Origin: Bacteroidales bacterium | GTDB taxonomy: Bacteria; Bacteroidota; Bacteroidia; Bacteroidales; UBA1556 | Length of the DNA stretch: 13,767 nt | NCBI GenBank assembly: GCA_023145955.1 | Contig: JAGLDA010000174.1 | Location: 1 to 13,767 of the forward strand | Direction: 5' to 3' | Part shown: piece after piece, positions 7,781 through 13,767 of the stretch | Numbering within the stretch: the first letter of the stretch is position 1 | Layout: every line of letters begins with the position of its first letter | Program-made: the position numbers and the translations under genes | Notes under the pieces: model-generated | Databases searched by the model: none | What the model saw: the letters and a program-made list of their open reading frames with translations, nothing else | What the model was told of the DNA's origin: nothing

Positions 7781-10051
7781 ATGCACAAATATATATTTAT
7801 AATAGTTTTATTATTTTGGTCTTTTTCATCAAAAGCTCAAATTAATATTAGCCAAACAGGCACTGTAACTCAATGGGTACAGAATGTACTTACAGGCACG
7901 GGTGTAACAGTAAGTAATGTTACATATACTGGCGATTTACAAAGTATTGCAAAATTTACTTCAGGAACAAACCCTACAGGTTTAGGAATGACAGACGGAC
8001 TTATTCTTTGTACCGGAAATGCTACAAGTATAAATGGAGCAGCAAGCAGCTTTGCAAGTACAACTACAAGTGGCGGTAGCGACCCTTTGCTAGCAGCTTT
8101 AATCACATATAACATTAATGATGCAGCTGTTTTAGAATTCGACTTTGTTCCTCTTTCTGATACCGTAAAATTTAAATATATTTTTGGTTCTGAAGAATAT
8201 CCAGAGTACTCATTATCTAGTTTTAATGATGTTTTTGGTTTCTTTATTAGCGGTTATAATCCTAATGGAGGAATGTATGCAGATCAAAATGTCGCCTTAT
8301 TACCTGGCACATCTACTGCTGTGTCAATTGCAAATATAAATAATGGCACTACAAATACTGGTCCCTGTGTAAATTGCTCCTATTATGTAAATAATTCTTC
8401 AAATTCGTATATTGCTTATGATGCACTTACTATTCCTATGTATGCTATATTTCAAGTTGTTCCATGTTTTACTTATCATATTAAACTTGTAATTGGTGAC
8501 GCCTCTGATGCGGTTTTTGATTCTGGTGTTTTTCTTGAAGCTAATAGTTTTAGTAGTAACATTATTTACTTAAGTTCTTCTACTACTAACAGTATTGACA
8601 CAATGTCTATCGAGGGTTGTAATAATGCTGTTATTGGACTAAAAATTCCATATGTTACTCCTGTTGATAAAGTGTTTTATTATGCAACTACAGGAACAGC
8701 TATTAATGGTGTTGACTATGTTAGTTTATCCGGATCAGTTACTGTACCCGCGGGTTCTGACTCTACATCAATAATAATTGAACCTATATTTGATGGCATT
8801 AATGAAGGACTAGAATATATAGAATTATACGTTGCAACATCTTCGTGCACATATGATACAATAGTAGTATACATTGCTGATAATACTGTTCTTGAATGCA
8901 ACCTAGGAAGCGATACTGTTCTTTGTAATAATGATACAATGACGATTACTCCAAATGTAAGTGGTGGCTATGAGCCATATTCATATTTATGGAATACTGG
9001 CGATACAACTTCAAGCATTTTTTCCGACCCAATTACCACTACTACTTATACTTTAACACTTACAGATGCATGTAATACAGACACTTCTGATCAAATAATT
9101 ATTTATGATGGAAACCCGCAAATAACTATTATAGGAGATTCTGCATGTACATATGATAGCGCATATATTTCTGTATTAGGAGATAATTCTTATTCTTATC
9201 TTTGGAATACAGGTGAACAAACACAAGACATCTCATTTATAGTAATATTAGATGAGTATTATAGCGTGGTGGCTACTGATACTTTTGGATGTATAGTTAC
9301 TGATAGTACATTTGTAAAAAACTATCAAAGCCCTAAAGCAATTACTAGTGACGACACTACTATTTGTAACCGTTCTAGTGCAAATGTTCGCGTTATAGGA
9401 AACTATGCCTCTTACGCATGGAGTAATGGCTTTAACACTAAGAACATTAATGTTTCTCCATCAATATTAAGTAGATATTCGGTAACCATAACAAATAGCA
9501 ATCATTGCAGCGATACTGCATCAACGCTTGTTGATGTACTAGATATTCCTATAGCTGTTATTAGCAGCATGGACGACACTCTTTGCCTTGGTAAATCTAC
9601 AAATCTTATAGGAAGTATTGCTGATGAGTATTTATGGAGTACTGGCGAAATGAGTCAAAATATTAGCGTACAGCCTTCTCAAAAAACAAAATACTCATTA
9701 AAGCTTACAAATCAATATCTAGCTACACGCTGTTCGCATGACACTTCTTATACCCTTAATGTGGAAAGATGTAATTTCTTTTATACTCCTAATGCTTTTA
9801 CGCCAAATGATGATGGGCTAAATGATGACTTTGGAATTGAAGGACAATATGTAGCACTAGATGAGTTTCATATGTATATTTTCAATAAATGGGGAGAAGT
9901 TATTTTTAAGGCTGACGACCCTTCAATAAGATGGGACGGGACATATAAAGGAAGTGAAGTTGCTCCTGGAGTTTACACATATATGTTTGAAATAACCGAA
10001 ACTCTGCGCGAACCGTATATTCTAAAAGGCACAGTTCATCTTCTTAGATAA
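7781..10051 (+). CDS. Secreted choice-of-anchor L / Calx-beta-like protein with T9SS type B sorting domain
   Basis: Complete exported protein of 756 residues, probably surface-attached or released; adhesion or matrix function is inferred. A signal peptide (1-19, MHKYIFIIVLLFWSFSSKA) is followed by a choice-of-anchor L domain (about 28-258) with the hallmark FGSEEYPEY (135-143) and FNDVFGFFISG (148-158). A Calx-beta-like domain (about 275-368) has GTAINGVDYVSLSGSVTVPAG (305-325) and an EGLEYIEL strand. Four Ig/PKD-like repeats follow (about 372-440, 445-515, 517-588, 590-662), each with a Cys-containing opening strand and a YLW/YAW-[NS]-TG or NG core. The tail (664-756) is a gliding-motility-type T9SS type B domain: FYTPNAFTPNDDGLNDDFG, then MYIFNKWGEVIF, WDGTYKG and APGVYTYMF. 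The T9SS recognises this tail at the outer membrane. ATG at 7781 gives the signal peptide directly. The gene stands alone, divergent from the dipeptidase. No catalytic motif is seen. Confidence 0.93.
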   Translation: MHKYIFIIVLLFWSFSSKAQINISQTGTVTQWVQNVLTGTGVTVSNVTYTGDLQSIAKFTSGTNPTGLGMTDGLILCTGNATSINGAASSFASTTTSGGSDPLLAALITYNINDAAVLEFDFVPLSDTVKFKYIFGSEEYPEYSLSSFNDVFGFFISGYNPNGGMYADQNVALLPGTSTAVSIANINNGTTNTGPCVNCSYYVNNSSNSYIAYDALTIPMYAIFQVVPCFTYHIKLVIGDASDAVFDSGVFLEANSFSSNIIYLSSSTTNSIDTMSIEGCNNAVIGLKIPYVTPVDKVFYYATTGTAINGVDYVSLSGSVTVPAGSDSTSIIIEPIFDGINEGLEYIELYVATSSCTYDTIVVYIADNTVLECNLGSDTVLCNNDTMTITPNVSGGYEPYSYLWNTGDTTSSIFSDPITTTTYTLTLTDACNTDTSDQIIIYDGNPQITIIGDSACTYDSAYISVLGDNSYSYLWNTGEQTQDISFIVILDEYYSVVATDTFGCIVTDSTFVKNYQSPKAITSDDTTICNRSSANVRVIGNYASYAWSNGFNTKNINVSPSILSRYSVTITNSNHCSDTASTLVDVLDIPIAVISSMDDTLCLGKSTNLIGSIADEYLWSTGEMSQNISVQPSQKTKYSLKLTNQYLATRCSHDTSYTLNVERCNFFYTPNAFTPNDDGLNDDFGIEGQYVALDEFHMYIFNKWGEVIFKADDPSIRWDGTYKGSEVAPGVYTYMFEITETLREPYILKGTVHLLR

Positions 10052-10082
10052 TACCCTGATTATTTGACGCAACCCTCGTTCG

Positions 10083-10122
10083 GTACAGCCTTCATTTCGA
10101 CTGAGCTCAATACAGGCTATAC
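10083..10122. repeat. GC-richer inverted repeat with palindromic TGAGCTCA core, possible dispersed intergenic element
   Basis: GTACAGCCT (10083-10091) pairs with AGGCTATAC (10114-10122) with one mismatch, giving a 9-bp imperfect stem. The loop contains TTTCGACTGAGCTCA, whose last eight bases (10102-10109) are a perfect palindrome. The segment is visibly richer in G and C than the surrounding intergenic DNA. From memory, TTCGACTGAGCTCA-like words recur in intergenic palindromes of Bacteroidota and other bacteria; I cannot test its copy number here. Confidence 0.5.
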
Positions 10123-10158
10123 AATTTTCTTCATTGCATTCCAAACGTTTTTAACCCG

Positions 10159-10188
10159 ACTAGTATAGGGGCTGATGAAGCTACTAGT
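10159..10188. repeat. Short inverted repeat ACTAGTA/TACTAGT
   Basis: Perfect 7-bp arms (10159-10165 and 10182-10188) flank a 16-nt loop. No T-run follows on either side, so it is not a standard terminator. It lies 37 nt after the GC-richer palindrome and may belong to the same element. Confidence 0.4.
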
Positions 10189-10202
10189 GATTTAATAAAA
10201 AC

Positions 10203-10238
10203 AAAAAAAACAGCCCAACAATTGAAAACGTTGGGCTG
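10203..10238 (-). terminator. Rho-independent terminator of the large T9SS type A protein gene
   Basis: A perfect 9-bp GC-rich stem, CAGCCCAAC (10211-10219) with GTTGGGCTG (10230-10238), has a 10-nt loop. Read on the minus strand it is followed by eight T's, then GTTTTT, 37 nt past the stop of the minus-strand gene. On the plus strand only AGGTTTT follows, so it may also stop transcripts of the upstream plus-strand gene, but less well. Confidence 0.92.
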
Positions 10239-10275
10239 AGGTTTTATGATAAATAATTAGAAGCAAGGTTAATTC

Positions 10276-13200
10276 CTACTTTTGAATTACCACCTTCGTA
10301 CTATAAACAACCTTATCTTTAGTATTCAAATGCACATAATAAACACCTGTAGATAAGTCATTAAGTTGTAATCTTTTAACCGTTTTACCATTACTTTCAA
10401 ATTCCTCAAAATAAACCTGTGCTCCCAAGGAATTATAAATATGAAGCTGAACTTCGTGTTGCGATTTATCATTTATCTCAATAGTAAAACTGCCATCATT
10501 AGGATTTGGATAAAGCTTAGCTGCAATTGCAACTCCTACTTCTACCATACCATTTGGTAATACTTCAATATAATCGATCTTAATAATTGTATCACAAATA
10601 CCTCCATTGCATATTGCTAACTTTACTGTATATACCCCAGTATTATTATAAGTATGGCTTGGATGCTGTTCAATACTAGTATTACCATCACCAAAGTTCC
10701 AATGCCATGCATCTGGATCGCCAGTAGAGTTATCATTAAACGAAACCTGTATTGGCCAAATTCCACTTTGTATATCAGCATCAAATTCAGCAGCTAAATA
10801 TACAGGTGTCATATTTGCATTATTCGCTGTATTACTACGCGAAGAATTATAATTTGTATTTACCTTGGCTATTGTTGTATCAGGATAACATCCAGTAGTT
10901 TTTATTACCTCAATTTGATAATATACCGTTCCAGTAGGAGGATTTAAATCCGTATACGAATTTGCTGTACTCGACAGCTGAGTTAGTAAACTCATATTAT
11001 TTGAATTCGTACCTCGGTATATTCGGTAGGTATTAAAAGCAAAACCTTCATAGCCATCCCAAATTAAATTCCAGCTTCCATTTAAGCCAGCATTAATTGT
11101 AAGGTGGATGGTTTTATGATAATCACCCAATAACGTAATTCCACCACAAGTATCCACAGCGGCAATTTTATATCTATATGCTTTTATTGCTGGATTGGAA
11201 TTCTGATCTACAAATATTGAAGATTGAGTAAACGGAACGGCTCCTATTTTATCATATTGACCAGCTATAAAACCTTCTTTGTAAACATAGAAACTATCTA
11301 TCAATGCATTACTTTGTCGTTCCCAAACCAATCGATTATGGTTAAGCGAATCTACTCCCACCAAACATAATTCAGGAGGGTTGAGATAAGAATTGCTTAC
11401 AATATAAGGCTCCGAAGTCATTATACATCCATAGTTATCAGTAACCTCCACTTGATAATAACCTGTTTGATATACATATATGGAGGCTGTACTAGATCCG
11501 GTATTCCAATTATAGCTATTATAATTTACCAATAAACTTAAGTTCAAGCTATCTATCGTACAAGGTTGTATATTTCCTGAAGCTTGAATATTTGGCTCTA
11601 TACTTGGGTAATTATTTAGTATAAATGCCGGGGAAGTTTGAGAGCATATAGCATCAGATACTATAACTCTATAATTACCTGACTGCTTAGCATATAAGGC
11701 TATACTATCAGCATTTGGAATAATAACACTATTATAAACCCACTGATAATTATAGCCAGTACCTGCACTTGCAGATAGTAGTACACTATCACCATTACAT
11801 ATTGTTGCAGGGCCAGCAGGCGTAATTGCAGCAATAATATTACATGGATTAGGCGAACCACCGGCACAAACTATATAATCCACATTTACTAATGTATCTC
11901 TACAACCAGTAGTACTATTTTCAGCATACATTGCAACAGTATAAGTTCCGTTGTATTGATATGTATGAATAGGGTTATAGAATGTAGAAGTATTACCATC
12001 ACCAAGTTCCCATTGGAAGTTATATTCATTCATATTTGGTGTGGTATTATTAATTGTAACATCAAATGGTGGTTGAGTAAAATTAGTTGTAGATGCAATA
12101 AAATTCAAACTAAAATCAGTAGTATTTACCGTAACCAACATTGGTGTTGAAACCTGGTAACAACCTATACTTGCATCAATAACTCTTACTTGATAGAGTC
12201 CAGTATTTACAACACTTACAGATGATAAGGTGTCATTATTCATATCTACACCGGCAAGCAACCATTGATAATCAAGATTTTGGCCACTATTAGCTGTTAA
12301 TAATACAGTATCGCCTTGGCAAACAGATGTAATAGGTGCTGTAATTACCGCATTTACTGACTTCACAATAGTAGTATCAGAAAAACTTAATGAGGAACAT
12401 GAGTTTTCATTAACCATTAATGAAACACTTTTTGCACCAGCATTTAGCCACTGTATTTCGTATGGACCTTGCCCCGTACCACTAAGTACTGTTGCTCCAT
12501 TAAAATTCCAATTATAAAACGCACCAGCAGATGCTGATCCAAGATATTGAATTTGAATTGTATCTGAGGAGCAAACTTCATTGGCTAAATTAAAACTTGC
12601 AGTAGGGACTGGGAACACCGTTATATTTGAAGAAGCTGATATTGAATAACAATTATATTCATTGCGAACTTCTACAGCAAAGGCGCCAGAAGAGTTTGCA
12701 TTATAACCAACTAAGGTATCATTCAATAAAATAACACTATTCTTATACCATTGATAAGTTAAGCCATTACCAGTATTTGCTTGCAAAATAACAGAATCAC
12801 CTCCACAGAAAGAAGTAGAACTTAAAGGCAGTACTGATGCTCCAGGAACTGGATTGACAACCGCTAATTGCTGTGCTGATTCAGTATAACAACTAAACGA
12901 ATTTGTAGTTACCAAAGTATAATTTCCAGTTTGCAAAGCATGATAAACAGAGTCCGTAGCTCCTGCCAAATTTGTTCCATAGCTCTTCCATTGGTACGTT
13001 AATCCATTCACTGAATTTCCAGATAATATAACAGTATCGCCCTGGCAAACAGTTTGTAGGCCTAAAACATTAATTACAGACGTTGGAGATGGATTTACAA
13101 CTACAGAAACCGCCGACCCTGTATCGCCACACTGATATGAATTTTCTATATAAACAGTATAATCACCTGATTCAGAAATAGAAACAAATGATGATGTAGC

Positions 13201-13767
13201 TCCAGAAATTACACTCGCATCCTTATACCATTGATAGGAATATCCAACTCCATTACTACCATATAAAAGCACACTATTTCCATCACAGAAACTTAATGCT
13301 CCACCAGCAGTAATACTTGGCGAAGGTCTTGGATTCACATTAATAGAAATAAGAGAAGAAATATCTATACAAGCATTTACATTACTTATTTCTACTTTAT
13401 AATCTCCTGCATTTTTTACAGAAAGAGTAGAGTTAGACTCTCCAGTAATAATATTTCCATTTCGGAACCAAACGTAAGATAATCCAGCATCTTGATTTGC
13501 ACTAAGCAATACCGAATCGCCATCACAAAATGAGTTAGCTCCTGAATTGTTTATGGTAGCTGTTGGCAAATCATATACATTTATATCAATAGTATTTGTA
13601 GTATCACTACAGTCGTATATGTTTTTTATAGCCGCAAAATAACTTCCTGAATCTTGTGCTTGATAAAAACTTGTTGTAGCATTGGAAATCACAGTATCGT
13701 TCTTATACCATTGGTATTGATATCCTACTCCCGTATTTGCTGATAGAACAGAAAAACTTCCTGGGCA
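10276..13767 (-). CDS. Large repeat-rich secreted protein, Ig-like/PKD/fibronectin-like, with T9SS type A sorting domain (partial, N-terminus beyond right edge)
   Basis: C-terminal 1163 residues of a giant exported protein, probably a surface adhesin or matrix component; that role is inferred. The frame stays open to the last base, so the start lies outside; a GTG at 13690-13692 is internal to a repeat. Numbering visible residues from the right edge, Ig-like repeats of about 80 residues begin at 1 (cut), 80, 160, 240, 320, 398 and 482. Each opens with C-x-G-[DN]-[ST]-V and carries a YQWYKN-like strand and a G-x-Y-x-V strand. A PKD domain follows (about 550-633, ELGDGNTS), then two more Ig-like units (656, and a shorter one at 735). 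A fibronectin-III-like region (about 797-970) and a second PKD domain (about 991-1071, FGDGNTS) come next. The last 85 residues are a T9SS type A tail with KLYPNPNDGSFTIEI, LHIYNSLGAQVY and LSTGVYYVHL. No enzyme motif is seen. The repeat near 398 is divergent. Confidence 0.93.
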   Translation of the reverse strand, partial: CPGSFSVLSANTGVGYQYQWYKNDTVISNATTSFYQAQDSGSYFAAIKNIYDCSDTTNTIDINVYDLPTATINNSGANSFCDGDSVLLSANQDAGLSYVWFRNGNIITGESNSTLSVKNAGDYKVEISNVNACIDISSLISINVNPRPSPSITAGGALSFCDGNSVLLYGSNGVGYSYQWYKDASVISGATSSFVSISESGDYTVYIENSYQCGDTGSAVSVVVNPSPTSVINVLGLQTVCQGDTVILSGNSVNGLTYQWKSYGTNLAGATDSVYHALQTGNYTLVTTNSFSCYTESAQQLAVVNPVPGASVLPLSSTSFCGGDSVILQANTGNGLTYQWYKNSVILLNDTLVGYNANSSGAFAVEVRNEYNCYSISASSNITVFPVPTASFNLANEVCSSDTIQIQYLGSASAGAFYNWNFNGATVLSGTGQGPYEIQWLNAGAKSVSLMVNENSCSSLSFSDTTIVKSVNAVITAPITSVCQGDTVLLTANSGQNLDYQWLLAGVDMNNDTLSSVSVVNTGLYQVRVIDASIGCYQVSTPMLVTVNTTDFSLNFIASTTNFTQPPFDVTINNTTPNMNEYNFQWELGDGNTSTFYNPIHTYQYNGTYTVAMYAENSTTGCRDTLVNVDYIVCAGGSPNPCNIIAAITPAGPATICNGDSVLLSASAGTGYNYQWVYNSVIIPNADSIALYAKQSGNYRVIVSDAICSQTSPAFILNNYPSIEPNIQASGNIQPCTIDSLNLSLLVNYNSYNWNTGSSTASIYVYQTGYYQVEVTDNYGCIMTSEPYIVSNSYLNPPELCLVGVDSLNHNRLVWERQSNALIDSFYVYKEGFIAGQYDKIGAVPFTQSSIFVDQNSNPAIKAYRYKIAAVDTCGGITLLGDYHKTIHLTINAGLNGSWNLIWDGYEGFAFNTYRIYRGTNSNNMSLLTQLSSTANSYTDLNPPTGTVYYQIEVIKTTGCYPDTTIAKVNTNYNSSRSNTANNANMTPVYLAAEFDADIQSGIWPIQVSFNDNSTGDPDAWHWNFGDGNTSIEQHPSHTYNNTGVYTVKLAICNGGICDTIIKIDYIEVLPNGMVEVGVAIAAKLYPNPNDGSFTIEINDKSQHEVQLHIYNSLGAQVYFEEFESNGKTVKRLQLNDLSTGVYYVHLNTKDKVVYSTKVVIQK
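12121..13767 (-). repeat. Tandem Ig-like repeat array, about 240-bp periodicity (seven units, first cut by edge)
   Basis: Coding repeats within the large T9SS protein. Unit starts are 80, 80, 80, 80, 78 and 84 residues apart, so spacing is almost constant. Similarity extends to DNA: ACAGTATCGCC-Y-TGGCAAAC occurs at 12305-12324 and 13031-13050 with one mismatch, and CCATTGATA/CCATTGGTA words recur near 12268, 12748, 12990, 13229 and 13710. The unit opening at about 12576 has CSSD instead of CxGD and a longer core, so it is the most diverged copy. Two further isolated units lie at about 11380-11802, beyond a PKD domain. Confidence 0.8.

Noticed and set aside
13690..13692. GTG as the start codon of the large minus-strand gene
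   Set aside because: The same frame stays open to the window edge and encodes CPGSF..YQYQWYKNDT just upstream, which is the beginning of another Ig-like repeat. The GTG is an internal Val codon and no signal peptide follows it.
12121..13767. Regularly spaced similar words resembling a CRISPR or satellite array
   Set aside because: The period is about 240 bp with diverged copies and an uninterrupted reading frame encoding Ig-like domains, so these are coding repeats.

Overview
This AT-rich window comes from a member of the Bacteroidota. Three kinds of evidence agree: a SusC/RagA-type TonB-dependent outer-membrane protein, two large secreted proteins with type IX secretion system (T9SS) C-terminal sorting domains (one type A, one type B), and a TAnnTTTG-type -7 promoter element. 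Starts with A/T-rich leaders and no obvious Shine-Dalgarno sequence also fit. I cannot place it below phylum or class.

Layout, left to right. (1) 1-1705, minus: N-terminal half of a SusC-family porin, cut by the left edge. (2) 1706-2265: a 560-bp AT-rich non-coding leader region. (3) 2266-5415, minus: a complete AddA/RecB-like UvrD-family helicase with a C-terminal PD-(D/E)XK nuclease, with no AddB partner next to it. (4) 5416-5797: a divergent spacer with a good -7 element in front of the next gene. (5) 5798-6211, plus: an Rrf2-family regulator with three clustered cysteines. (6) 6214-6255: a strong bidirectional terminator. (7) 6268-7638, minus: a complete cytosolic M20-family metallodipeptidase. 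(8) 7639-7780: a short divergent promoter region. (9) 7781-10051, plus: a complete secreted protein with a choice-of-anchor L domain, a Calx-beta-like domain, Ig/PKD-like repeats and a T9SS type B tail. (10) 10052-10275: an intergenic region with two inverted repeats, one carrying a GC-richer palindromic core that looks like a dispersed intergenic element, then a strong terminator for the minus-strand gene. (11) 10276-13767, minus: the C-terminal 1163 residues of a very large repeat-rich secreted protein with Ig-like repeats, two PKD domains, a fibronectin-like region and a T9SS type A tail, cut by the right edge.

The genes do not form one operon. Orientations alternate and most genes have their own promoter or terminator signals. 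The common theme is the cell surface: nutrient uptake (SusC) and exported repeat proteins (T9SS cargo), with housekeeping genes (DNA repair, redox or Fe-S sensing, peptide turnover) between them. I found no RNA gene, CRISPR array, insertion sequence, phage gene or recognisable defence cluster, and no convincing new biological system. The best leads are the palindromic intergenic element at 10083-10122, the lone helicase-nuclease, the altered cysteine spacing of the Rrf2 protein with a dyad just after its promoter, and the near-periodic 80-residue repeat array in the right-hand gene.
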